64,000 bases of DNA, from the NCBI GenBank assembly GCA_016765135.1, contig JAESQN010000044.1, forward strand, positions 64,001 through 128,000. The letters run 5' to 3'. The notes beneath the pieces were generated by a model. It did no database searches. It was not told the origin of the DNA and saw only the letters and a program-made list of their open reading frames with translations. The translations under genes and the position numbers were made by a program. Positions within the stretch are counted from its first letter, which is position 1, and each line of letters starts with the position of its first letter. Of the stretch, positions 33,394-41,773 are shown one piece after another. This DNA is from Robiginitomaculum sp. GTDB lineage: Bacteria > Pseudomonadota > Alphaproteobacteria > Caulobacterales > Maricaulaceae.

Positions 33394-36177
33394 TTATGCG
33401 GCGGGACGTCCTTGTTTGTTCGGCGTTATGTATGCTTCGTATTCTTCGCCTTGGGGCTGAACTTGATGATTGCCAATGCCGGGATAGGGCGGCGGGGCGG
33501 TTGTTTTGGTGGCATGGCGCGGTAAACTTTCCGTTTGCCCTAAAATGCTGGCGATGTCTTCTTTAAGTTTGAAAATTTCCTGGCTCACGTCCTCTGCCTC
33601 GTTCTCTTTCGCAGGTGTGATCGGTTTGTTGGGCAGGGAGAATATGACCGTTGTGCCTTTGCCAATGACACTTTCGATTTTAAATTTGCCGCCGTGCAGT
33701 TCCACAAATGATTTTGATAATGCCAAACCCAGCCCTGTACCTTCATTTTGTCGGTTGGCTTGGTCGTCAACCTGTTCAAACGGTTTGGCCAGCTTGTCTA
33801 TGTTTTCTTGGGATATGCCAATGCCTGTGTCGTATACTTTGACAATAATGCCGGATTGTTTTTGAATCAACTCGACCCCGACAGTCCCACCCTCGGGAGT
33901 AAATTTGATTGCATTGGTCAAAAGGTTGAGCAAAATTTGTTTGATAGAGCGAGGGTCTGCTTCAATTTCCCTAACTTCGATCACATCAACTTGAAGCTTG
34001 AGGCCGCCATCATCAGCTTTGCCTCTGACCATGCGCACGACTTGCGCCAGCATTTCATGTACAAACATGACCTCGGTGTTCAAGGTCATTTTCCCGGCTT
34101 CAATTTTTGACATATCAAGTATGTCATTGATCAGTGATAATAGGTGCTGACCGGAGAATAGAATATCGTTGACATAATCTTTGTATCTTGGATCGCCCAA
34201 TGGCCCAAACATTTCTTTTTGCATAATGTCAGAAAACCCGTTAATGGCATTGAGCGGCGTGCGAAGCTCATGGCTCATACTGGCTAGAAAATTAGTTTTG
34301 GACTGGCTGGCTTCTTCAGCGCGTATTTTTTCGCTTTCATAACGTTCGGCTAATTCGACAATGCTGTCTTGTGATTTTCGTAAAACATCAACGGTGTTCT
34401 TCAACGCCTGCTCATTGTTCTTTAGGTCAGCTTCGTGCAAACGTATTTTCGTTATATCGGTGCCAATACTGACATGTCCGCCTTCTGCGGTTGGCGTTTC
34501 AGTATAGCGTATCCAGCGACCATCTTTAAGCTGATACTCAATCCACCTTTCATCAACACGCTCATATTCATACTTTTCATGGACAGCCGCTTGGGCAAGG
34601 TAATCAACGCTGATATGTTCCAACCCTTCATAGAGTGCCCCAGGTTTAAATCCAAAAAAGTCCATAAACTTGTTGTTCCAGACTACCAGACGTCCTGCGG
34701 AATCCCAAACAACGAAGGAATCTGTCATAGAGCTTAGTGCGTCATGTAACCTGGATTCAGTTATTTTGAGGCGCATTTGGGCTGCGCGTTGTTCGGTAAT
34801 ATCCAAGGCGACCCCTACAATTACGCGCTTCATTTCGTGTCCGGAACGCACGGAAGACCGGCCCCGACATTGTAGTGTCAATGGCAGGTGGGCGACGCGA
34901 ATATCAAAATCAAACTCTCCTTGCAAATGTGCCCTTCGTGCAAATGCGAGAAATCTTTCACGGTCATCGGGATGAAACAGATTTAAAAACCTGGAAAGTG
35001 GCATGGTCTGTTCTTTGCGCAGCAAGCCCAAGAGACCAGCGAGCGAACCGCTTACAAAGGCTGAACTACCCGCGAGATCAACCTCCCAAACCCCGCCCCT
35101 GTCACCTTCAACCGCCGCTTGGTAGCGCTGTTGAGAAACTTCTGTGGTGTGTTGAACACCTTGCACGACGCGCAATTGTTTGGTTAGGGAGTGGAGCAAT
35201 GTCCAAACCAAAGCGCAGGTGCCAACAAACAAGATAAAGAACAAGGTTAGGTTATTTTGTAATACCGAGGTATTTAATTGTGTTTTAGACCCGAAGAGAA
35301 ACAAATCAGTGTTTGGAATTTGCACAGAAGATAATAGATGTTTGTTTCCCGACATCTTGATTTTGCGAACAGTGTTGGAGCCGGGCTGTGTAAGGGCGGA
35401 AAATTGTGCGTCTGTTAAATTGTAAGCATCGCGTGGCCCCGACCTACCCATGGCTTTGTCGCCACTAATCACACGGCCTGAAGGTGCGACGACAGTCAGT
35501 ACCCCTATTGTGTTGTTCTCGCTGACCAAAACTGTGTCGGATAATGCTGCGACGACGAAATATTGGCCAGTTCGTTTAACAACTAACGGAATAACGCGCC
35601 CGTCGGGCTGAATGACAGAGTTTAGCTTGACCATACCCGCATTGACATTTTGAACGGGGATGTTGTCCAGTATTTGTGATTGGCGCGGATAGGTTGCAAT
35701 GGTCTTGCCTTGTAAATTGACGATTGTAGCTACGGACACGACTGGTGATTTTGCAATTAAACGGGCTGCTGCTGCTGGTGTTTGCCCTTCGGATAGCCCG
35801 TTATTGATCCAAATAACCGTGTTTTCGATTTCTGTAGAAATGCGAGTAGCGACGGCATTTGAATAACTGAGATGTTCGTTTTTCGCCCTTTGTTGGGTGG
35901 AGTTATAATCCACAATCAATTTCGATGCGACAATCAACACGTAAAAGATTAAAAAAGCGACGGCTAGCATAAGCATGCGCCGTGCTGAACGTTTGTCTGT
36001 AGCAAAAGCATTTGCGGTAAATGGTGATTTCAATTTGCGCGGCTGCGACCCTGTTGTATTGGTTACAGGTCTACGCGCAGGATTGTTCACTGGCATCGCA
36101 CTTCGTATAGCATGCCTAGGGGGCGCACCGGGGTGGGGTGGCGGTGTTTCTTGATATGGAACCGGGTCTTTATCCAC
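33394..36177 (-). CDS. PAS-domain sensor histidine kinase, PleC/PdhS-like
   Basis: A 927-residue kinase. A Pro-rich cytoplasmic tail (1-66) is followed by TM1 (68-90), a large extracytoplasmic sensor domain (about 91-308) and TM2 (309-330). Two PAS domains (about 352-465 and 478-580) and a coiled coil lead to HisKA, with MSHELRTPLNAINGF (His636), and a HATPase domain (DTGIGISQENIDK, GTGLGLALSKSF). The stretch after the H-box, FGPLGDPRYKDYVNDI, is characteristic of alphaproteobacterial PleC/DivJ/PdhS kinases of the DivK cell-cycle pathway. A cell-cycle role is plausible but not shown. A PQGEEYEAYI tail ends the protein. Confidence 0.9.
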   Translation of the reverse strand: MDKDPVPYQETPPPHPGAPPRHAIRSAMPVNNPARRPVTNTTGSQPRKLKSPFTANAFATDKRSARRMLMLAVAFLIFYVLIVASKLIVDYNSTQQRAKNEHLSYSNAVATRISTEIENTVIWINNGLSEGQTPAAAARLIAKSPVVSVATIVNLQGKTIATYPRQSQILDNIPVQNVNAGMVKLNSVIQPDGRVIPLVVKRTGQYFVVAALSDTVLVSENNTIGVLTVVAPSGRVISGDKAMGRSGPRDAYNLTDAQFSALTQPGSNTVRKIKMSGNKHLLSSVQIPNTDLFLFGSKTQLNTSVLQNNLTLFFILFVGTCALVWTLLHSLTKQLRVVQGVQHTTEVSQQRYQAAVEGDRGGVWEVDLAGSSAFVSGSLAGLLGLLRKEQTMPLSRFLNLFHPDDRERFLAFARRAHLQGEFDFDIRVAHLPLTLQCRGRSSVRSGHEMKRVIVGVALDITEQRAAQMRLKITESRLHDALSSMTDSFVVWDSAGRLVVWNNKFMDFFGFKPGALYEGLEHISVDYLAQAAVHEKYEYERVDERWIEYQLKDGRWIRYTETPTAEGGHVSIGTDITKIRLHEADLKNNEQALKNTVDVLRKSQDSIVELAERYESEKIRAEEASQSKTNFLASMSHELRTPLNAINGFSDIMQKEMFGPLGDPRYKDYVNDILFSGQHLLSLINDILDMSKIEAGKMTLNTEVMFVHEMLAQVVRMVRGKADDGGLKLQVDVIEVREIEADPRSIKQILLNLLTNAIKFTPEGGTVGVELIQKQSGIIVKVYDTGIGISQENIDKLAKPFEQVDDQANRQNEGTGLGLALSKSFVELHGGKFKIESVIGKGTTVIFSLPNKPITPAKENEAEDVSQEIFKLKEDIASILGQTESLPRHATKTTAPPPYPGIGNHQVQPQGEEYEAYITPNKQGRPAA

Positions 36178-36284
36178 AAAATTTCTCTTCGGGATTTAAT
36201 TTACAACGAATCAGCATCAGAATAGGTCGGACTTGTTAATAGAGTCGACTAAAATACGCTTAAAAGAACGTGAAAACTCATAAA

Positions 36285-37028
36285 CTATGTCAAATTTTCA
36301 GGCTCTGGGGGGGCAATGATGAAACCTTGCAGGGCATCAAAGCCCAATTCCAAGGCAAAGTCGCGTAAGGGTTCGGATTCTATTCCCTCAGCTATGAAAC
36401 GAACATCAAGGGCATCCCGTAACCCAAGCACGGCTTTTAGGACGGCTTTTTCGCGTGCGCATGTAGTTGCACCCGCTACAAACCCCCCATCAATTTTCAA
36501 CCAATCGGTTGGAAAGGCCCGCAAATACCGAAGGGAGGCAGCCCCCGCGCCCACGTCATCAAGGCACAGGCTGTGGCCCCGTTCACGCAAGATGTTGAGC
36601 AAACGCAGAGCGGGTTTGAGGTCTTTTAAGTCCCATGTTTCAGTAAGTTCAAAGATGAGCTTAGCGGGTGCAGTTTCCAGTTCTGCTAACAAAGTTAACA
36701 AGCTGCGTTCAAATATCGGTTCCGCGAAGGATGCACCAGATAGATTAACTGCGATTGCATGTCTGTCTGGCCTGTCGTTGAGCGCCGTAACTGCCTGAGC
36801 CAACATAGACAAATCTAGGTCGGATATAGCCCCGCTAATCTCCGCCGGGCGCAAGATCCGTTCCAGACCTGTGTTGCTATCAAACCGCACCAGCCATTCA
36901 TGGTGCAGGACGGAAAAATCCTTGGCGCAGACAACCGGTTGGCGCATGATGGTATGGCGTTTCTCTGATATATGGGTGCGAAACCCTTTTTCTGTTTGCA
37001 AGTCAGGGGTTGTTTGTAAATCAGGCAT
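36285..37028 (-). CDS. EAL-domain protein (c-di-GMP phosphodiesterase-like)
   Basis: A 247-residue stand-alone EAL domain without TM segments. The signature motif is altered to HEWLVRF (EWL instead of EAL). The remaining catalytic set is largely present: AVNLSGAS (Asn), FELTET (Glu), LCLDDVGAG (DD), LKIDGGF (Lys), AEGIES (Glu) and LQGFI (Gln). Hydrolysis of c-di-GMP is therefore possible. The loop form DDVGAG departs from DDFGTG. A small duplication, PDLQT twice, is at the N-terminus. It lies upstream of the PleC-like kinase on the same strand. Confidence 0.85.
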   Translation of the reverse strand: MPDLQTTPDLQTEKGFRTHISEKRHTIMRQPVVCAKDFSVLHHEWLVRFDSNTGLERILRPAEISGAISDLDLSMLAQAVTALNDRPDRHAIAVNLSGASFAEPIFERSLLTLLAELETAPAKLIFELTETWDLKDLKPALRLLNILRERGHSLCLDDVGAGAASLRYLRAFPTDWLKIDGGFVAGATTCAREKAVLKAVLGLRDALDVRFIAEGIESEPLRDFALELGFDALQGFIIAPPEPENLT

Positions 37029-37133
37029 GGGGCTTTATATCGCCCAGCCCTAAAGATTTCACTAAAATTTTCAAACCCGGAAGATGTCTGTAAAAATTCA
37101 GGACCTGTGGACAATTAGGACGGGACACTACCG

Positions 37134-37180
37134 TTATTTTGACACATTTATCGTTTAATATAATGACTAAACTAATTTAG
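37134..37180 (+). promoter_or_regulatory. Possible promoter and small hairpin upstream of nadE
   Basis: In the 284-bp gap before nadE, TTGACA is followed by AT-rich sequence ending TATAATGA (14- or 16-nt spacing depending on the hexamer chosen). The hairpin ACTAAA-CTAA-TTTAGT comes directly after it. The presumed start site is about 140 nt before the nadE ATG. Nothing else was recognised in this gap. Confidence 0.45.
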
Positions 37181-37312
37181 TTATTATCTTGGCAATCCAT
37201 AAGCCCACTCACAGGCTACAAAACACCTAAACTGGTAAGTGCCAAAACTTTCAAACCAATATTGTACCTGATAAGGATTGCAAGCAGGGCAAAGCGGCGT
37301 TAAATATGCTTT

Positions 37313-38998
37313 ATGACAAAAACACTGAAAATCGCTTCCGCACAGCTAAACCCGACCGTTGGAGATTTGGCTGGAAATATGGCCAAGGCGCGGGACGTGT
37401 ACGCACGGGCCAAGCTTGAAGGCGCAGATATTCTGGTTTTACCGGAGTTGTTTGTTATCGGTTATCCGCCGGAAGATTTGGTGCTCAAACCTGCCGCCGT
37501 CGCAGATTGCAAGGTTGAAGCATTAGAATTCGCCAAATTGACCAAAGACGGCCCGGCGGTGGTGTTCTCTCTGCCGTGGATGTATCGGGGTAAATTATAT
37601 TCGGCAGTGTTGGTGATGCGAGACGGCAAGATTACTGATAAAAGGTTCAAACATTTTTTACCAAATTACGGTGTATTTGACGAGGCACGAGTATTTTCGC
37701 CTGGCCCTTTGCCAAAACCCGTGGAGATTTGCGGTGTTAAGATCGGTCTGCCTATATGTGAAGATATCTGGCACATGGGAGTGGCGAAAAACCTGGCCAA
37801 ACATGGCGCTGAACTGCTTATATCACCCAATGGTTCCCCCTATCGGCGCACGGCCCGCAATGAGCGGCTACATGTGGTAAACGAGCGTATCGAACGGGCT
37901 GGCTTGCCTTTGGTTTATGTCAATCAGGTAGGTGGCCAAGACGAATTGGTATTTGACGGATCGTCCTTCAGTGTCACCGCCGACGAAAAAATTCGGCAAT
38001 TTTTACCCTCCTTTGAAGAAGCTTTTGAAGTTGCGACATGGTCAAGAATTAAGGGTGAGTGGATGTGTGAAAGCGCGACCAATCTACCACAACTAAACCA
38101 AATGGAAGCCGACTGGCGGGCCATGTGTCTGGGGCTTGGCGATTATGTGAACAAGAACGGATTTAAGCAAATTGTGCTGGGTATGTCCGGCGGTGTGGAC
38201 AGTGCTATGGCGGCGGCAATAGCCGTGGATGCCTTGGGGCCAGAGCGTGTCTGGTGCGTGATGATGCCGTCTAAATATACGTCTAATGACAGCCTGGAAG
38301 ACGCGAAAGCTTGCGCCAAACGGCTTGGATGCAAATATGATATTATTCCTATCCCCGACGCCGTAGACGCGTTTACGGGTATGTTATCGGGACATTTTGC
38401 GGATACTGATCCGGACACGACCGAGGAAAACCTGCAATCACGTATCCGCGCCGTTACCTTGATGGCATTGTCCAATAAATTCGGGCCGATGCTGGTGACA
38501 ACGGGTAATAAATCGGAAATGGCGGTCGGTTATGCGACCCTGTACGGCGATATGTGCGGCGGTTATAACCCGCTCAAAGATGTGTATAAAACCGAAGTTT
38601 ATGAGCTGGTGAATTGGCGCAATAGGGTTCATCCCGAGGGTCTGTTGGGGCCAGCCTCACCTATCCCCAAGCGCATCATCACCAAAGCCCCATCGGCGGA
38701 ATTGCGGCCCGATCAAACTGACCAAGACAGCCTCCCGCCTTATGACGTGCTGGACGATATACTTTACGGGCTGATCGAGCAGGAATTAGCGGTTGAAGAA
38801 ATATTGGCCAGAGGGCCATATGAGGGCCATAAACCCGAAATCGTGCGTCGGATACAACACCTGTTGCACATTGCCGAATACAAACGTAGACAAGCCCCGC
38901 CGGGCGTCAAAATTGGCAATCGGAATTTTGGTCGTGATCGCCGTTATCCAATCACAAACAAATACCGGGATAAAGTTCCCGACCAGAAAGATGTTTAG
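37313..38998 (+). CDS. nadE: Glutamine-dependent NAD+ synthetase
   Basis: A 561-residue enzyme that amidates deamido-NAD+ using glutamine. The N-terminal nitrilase-type glutaminase domain shows the triad Glu (LPELFVIGYP), Lys (KRFKHFLPNYGVFDEARVF) and Cys (LPICEDIWHMG). The C-terminal synthetase domain has the PP-loop LGMSGGVDSAMAAA, then TTGNKSEMAVGY and GGYNPLKDVYKTEV. ATG 37313 matches the family N-terminus. gltX follows 10 nt after the stop. Confidence 0.97.
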   Translation: MTKTLKIASAQLNPTVGDLAGNMAKARDVYARAKLEGADILVLPELFVIGYPPEDLVLKPAAVADCKVEALEFAKLTKDGPAVVFSLPWMYRGKLYSAVLVMRDGKITDKRFKHFLPNYGVFDEARVFSPGPLPKPVEICGVKIGLPICEDIWHMGVAKNLAKHGAELLISPNGSPYRRTARNERLHVVNERIERAGLPLVYVNQVGGQDELVFDGSSFSVTADEKIRQFLPSFEEAFEVATWSRIKGEWMCESATNLPQLNQMEADWRAMCLGLGDYVNKNGFKQIVLGMSGGVDSAMAAAIAVDALGPERVWCVMMPSKYTSNDSLEDAKACAKRLGCKYDIIPIPDAVDAFTGMLSGHFADTDPDTTEENLQSRIRAVTLMALSNKFGPMLVTTGNKSEMAVGYATLYGDMCGGYNPLKDVYKTEVYELVNWRNRVHPEGLLGPASPIPKRIITKAPSAELRPDQTDQDSLPPYDVLDDILYGLIEQELAVEEILARGPYEGHKPEIVRRIQHLLHIAEYKRRQAPPGVKIGNRNFGRDRRYPITNKYRDKVPDQKDV

Positions 38999-39008
38999 GA
39001 ATAAGATT

Positions 39009-40364
39009 ATGAAACCTATCGTTAGATTTGCACCAAGTCCGACCGGGAAGTTGCATGTGGGTAATGTTCGCACGGCTTTGATGAACTGGCTCTTTGTTAC
39101 CAAAGAGGGTGGGGAATTTATCCTGCGTATCGACGACACGGATACGGGGCGTTCGACCAAAGCCTATGAAGACGGGATCAAGCGTGATTTGTCTTGGCTT
39201 GGTATGGACTGGGGTTCGACGTTTAATCAGTCTGACCGCTTTGACATCTATGATGCCCACGCTCAAAAACTTATTGACAAAGGCTATCTTTACGCTTGTT
39301 ACGAAACGGCGGAAGAACTTGACCGCCAGCGCAAAATCTTGCGCGCCCAAAGCAAACCGCCCATTTATGATCGCACGGGCTTGCATCTAACGGACGAGCA
39401 GCGGGCAAAATTTGAGGCTGAAGGCCGCAAACCCCATTGGCGGTTCAAGCTTTCTGGCAAAACCGCAAGCTGGGACGACGTGGTGCGCGGGCCGCAAAAT
39501 ATTGACACATCTTCCTTGTCTGACCCGGTTTTAATTCGGGGTGACGGGACTTATCTCTATACATTACCCAGTGTGGTTGACGATATAGACGCCAATATCA
39601 CCCACATAATTCGCGGCGAAGATCATGTGACCAATTCCGGTGCCCAGATCGAGATATTCGAAGCTTTGTTCGAGTTGAACGGGGGCGGAAAAATACCAAA
39701 ATTCGCCCATACGCCGCTCTTGGTGGGGCGCGACGGGAAAGGCCTGTCCAAGCGCCTGGGGTCCCTATCAATGGATCAACTCCGGGACCAAGGTATCGAG
39801 CCTTTGGCTATTTGTTCACTCTTGGCCAAAATCGGTACATCCGACCCTGTGGAAGCCCGGCGCAGTCTGGCGCAATTGGTGGACGAGTTTTCCTTTGGCA
39901 AAATCGGCCGGGCGCCGGCCCGCTTTGATGAGGCCGAACTGGACTTGGTCAATGCCAGATTGTTGCACGAAACGCCTTATTTGGATGTAAAAGACAGACT
40001 CGAAAATATGGGCGTTGTAGGTGGTGAGGGTTTTTGGCTGCTGATTCGCAATAATCTGGATAAGTTTGGTGATGTTGCCGGATGGTCAACGGTGATAAAT
40101 GCGCCCATGCCGGGTCAAATTACCGATGAGGATGCCGGGTTTTGCAAACAGGCCGCCGAGATGTTACCAGATGATATTGATGCGGAAACCTGGGGGCTGT
40201 GGGTTGGGGACTTGAAAGAGCAAACGGGCCGTAAAGGTAAGAGCCTGTTTCTGCCCTTGCGTATGGCACTTACAGGGCGGGCACGCGGCCCGGAAATGGA
40301 TAAATTACTCCCGTTATTGGGAGCGAGACGCGCCAAAGCGCGTCTCGCAGGTGGGATAGGTTAA
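39009..40364 (+). CDS. gltX: Glutamate--tRNA ligase
   Basis: A 451-residue class I aminoacyl-tRNA synthetase. FAPSPTGKLHVGNVRTALMNW carries the HIGH signature as HVGN (quoted motif is at residues 6-26), and GKGLSKRLGS is the KMSKS counterpart. The open frame extends upstream to 38793 through nadE, but ATG 39009 has AGGA and gives the family start. Alphaproteobacteria often have two GltX types, one charging tRNA-Gln with Glu for GatCAB; with gatCAB just downstream such misacylation is likely here. A perfect GC hairpin occupies the last codons (40323-40348). Confidence 0.95.
   Translation: MKPIVRFAPSPTGKLHVGNVRTALMNWLFVTKEGGEFILRIDDTDTGRSTKAYEDGIKRDLSWLGMDWGSTFNQSDRFDIYDAHAQKLIDKGYLYACYETAEELDRQRKILRAQSKPPIYDRTGLHLTDEQRAKFEAEGRKPHWRFKLSGKTASWDDVVRGPQNIDTSSLSDPVLIRGDGTYLYTLPSVVDDIDANITHIIRGEDHVTNSGAQIEIFEALFELNGGGKIPKFAHTPLLVGRDGKGLSKRLGSLSMDQLRDQGIEPLAICSLLAKIGTSDPVEARRSLAQLVDEFSFGKIGRAPARFDEAELDLVNARLLHETPYLDVKDRLENMGVVGGEGFWLLIRNNLDKFGDVAGWSTVINAPMPGQITDEDAGFCKQAAEMLPDDIDAETWGLWVGDLKEQTGRKGKSLFLPLRMALTGRARGPEMDKLLPLLGARRAKARLAGGIG
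40323..40348. repeat. Perfect 10-bp palindrome inside the gltX 3' end
   Basis: GCGAGACGCG-CCAAAG-CGCGTCTCGC is a perfect stem embedded in the last gltX codons (GARRAKARLAG). No T tract follows, so it is not a standard intrinsic terminator. Confidence 0.75.
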
Positions 40365-40372
40365 GCTACAAG

Positions 40373-40819
40373 CTATTCCTTTTTCTTGGTACAACCACCA
40401 AAGCCTTCTTCGTTTTTCCACTCTGTTCCGGCTTCGCAAATCTGTGATTTGGTCAAGTCCGCACAAGCTTTTTCGCCTTCGCAGATACACTCATAAGCGC
40501 CGCTGTCTTGCTTAAAACAAGATTGCGCCTTATCCAGAGCAGACTTGGTGTCATCCATAGTAGGCTCTGGCATAACAGGCTCTGGGACATAATCGCCTGT
40601 GTTATCTGTTTCTGGTAACTTTACCGGCTTGTTTTCATCAGCAGTATCCTTGTTCTCATCAACCGCTTTATCGATTGATTCGATCGGGTCTTCCTGCTTT
40701 TCTTGTGGCCCTGCATATGCGGGGCTTGATAAAATCATCACTGCGGCAAGGACTAGGCCAAGCAGCGCAATATATGATTTAAGTGTCGTCTTGTTGTTCG
40801 GTGTTAAAAATTTTAACAT
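40373..40819 (-). CDS. Secreted small cysteine-rich protein of unknown function
   Basis: 148 residues, not recognised as a known family. A signal peptide (hydrophobic core IALLGLVLAAVMIL, cleavage after SPAYA) is followed by an acidic, Pro-rich linker of about 60 residues. A C-terminal region with six Cys follows (AQSCFK, YECICEGEKACAD, SQICEAG, GGCTKKKE), suggesting a disulfide-bonded extracytoplasmic domain. AGGAGGAG immediately upstream of the ATG is one of the strongest ribosome-binding sites in the window, which supports a real and well-translated gene. Confidence 0.75.
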   Translation of the reverse strand: MLKFLTPNNKTTLKSYIALLGLVLAAVMILSSPAYAGPQEKQEDPIESIDKAVDENKDTADENKPVKLPETDNTGDYVPEPVMPEPTMDDTKSALDKAQSCFKQDSGAYECICEGEKACADLTKSQICEAGTEWKNEEGFGGCTKKKE

Positions 40820-40944
40820 CGTCTCCTCCTAAAAACGCCCTCCAGAACCCCATGCTTGTTGGAGAATGTGGCGGAAACCAGCCGAAATTATGACATTTTA
40901 TGAGATTTTATCCATGTTGCGGAAAGGTTACTGCCCTGAAAGTT

Positions 40945-41004
40945 GGTGGCTGGTCATTAAGCTCATCGGGATGATGTTGAGACCAATGACCAGTCCACCT
41001 TTTT
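40945..41004 (+). terminator. Orphan plus-strand terminator hairpin, possible small-RNA 3' end
   Basis: GGTGGCTGGTCATT (40945-40958) pairs with AATGACCAGTCCACC (40985-40999), with one bulged base. The loop holds a second small hairpin, and TTTTT follows at 41000-41004. Both flanking genes are on the minus strand, so no annotated transcript needs this terminator. A second hairpin CGGTAGC...GCTACCG (41007-41036) follows directly. The rest of the 345-bp gene-free stretch 40820-41164 shows no gene I can support. Confidence 0.6.
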
Positions 41005-41164
41005 ATCGGTAGCTTAGGGCGTGGGGTGCGCTACCGTTTGGCTGTGGGATCATTGGGGAACCTCACTGCCTGCGAATCATATACATCAGTAAACATGAAC
41101 AATCAACTAATAAGTGTAAAATTAGTAATTAGCACCTTAAGGGCATGGGGTCGAATGCCAGAGC

Positions 41165-41371
41165 CTATTTACGCCCTGGTTTACGTATGGATTTAAGCAT
41201 ATTTTCCGCTAAAATCCGCCAAATCGGGTCTAGTATCAGAATTGCTACAATAACCGCCAAGCCGTAAACCCAGTGAGCTCCCCTTATATAGAGCCACATA
41301 AATAGCCCAACCATAGCCGGATAAAACAGATAGGCCCGCGCCATGTGGATAAAAACGGTTAAAAATCTCAT
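41165..41371 (-). CDS. Small membrane protein of unknown function
   Basis: 68 residues with two hydrophobic segments (YPAMVGLFMWLYIRG and VYGLAVIVAILILDPIWRIL) and a basic C-terminus (SIRKPGRK). It diverges from gatC. No Shine-Dalgarno is visible before ATG 41371. The case rests on membrane-protein composition and position. Confidence 0.5.
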   Translation of the reverse strand: MRFLTVFIHMARAYLFYPAMVGLFMWLYIRGAHWVYGLAVIVAILILDPIWRILAENMLKSIRKPGRK

Positions 41372-41466
41372 ATTTGAGAGTATTGCGGCAAAATTTCTTG
41401 CCCCGCAAGGCCTTGGCTGTTAACCCGCCTGTTAATCGTATGATTTGATTTAAGTGGAGCTTGCTC

Positions 41467-41769
41467 GTGAGTGAGAAGAATACAGGCGTAACCGCCAAAA
41501 CGGTAGAGAAAATTGCGCGTTTGTCGCGCCTGCATGTGGAACCGGACAGGTTGGCTTATTTGGCAGATGAAATGAACGGGCTTCTGGCCTGGATTGAACA
41601 GCTTGGCGAGGTGGATGTGAAAGGCGTGGAGCCTATGACTTCAGCGGTCGAGATGCCCGCACCCCTGCGCAAGGACGAGATTACGGACGGTGGTGTCCGC
41701 GACAAAGTCTTGGCCAATGCCCCAAAAACCGAATCCGGGTATTTTGTCGTGCCAAGGTCGGTGGAGTAG
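41467..41769 (+). CDS. gatC: Aspartyl/glutamyl-tRNA(Asn/Gln) amidotransferase subunit C
   Basis: A 100-residue subunit that wraps around and stabilises GatA-Gat[20 protein letters not shown] and [19 protein letters not shown] are family-typical. The start is GTG 41467, with GGAG 7 nt upstream; a TTG two codons earlier is less well placed. The stop is 4 nt before the gatA ATG. Confidence 0.95.
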   Translation: MSEKNTGVTAKTVEKIARLSRLHVEPDRLAYLADEMNGLLAWIEQLGEVDVKGVEPMTSAVEMPAPLRKDEITDGGVRDKVLANAPKTESGYFVVPRSVE

Positions 41770-41773
41770 GTTT

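Noticed and set aside
38793-39008. Longer N-terminus for GltX from 38793
   Set aside because: It overlaps nadE by about 200 nt, and the family start MKPIVRFAPSPTG with a ribosome-binding site is at 39009.
41130-41165. GGGGTCGAATGCC looked like a tRNA T-arm
   Set aside because: The loop is not TTCGANN, and no acceptor stem, anticodon arm or CCA fits around it.
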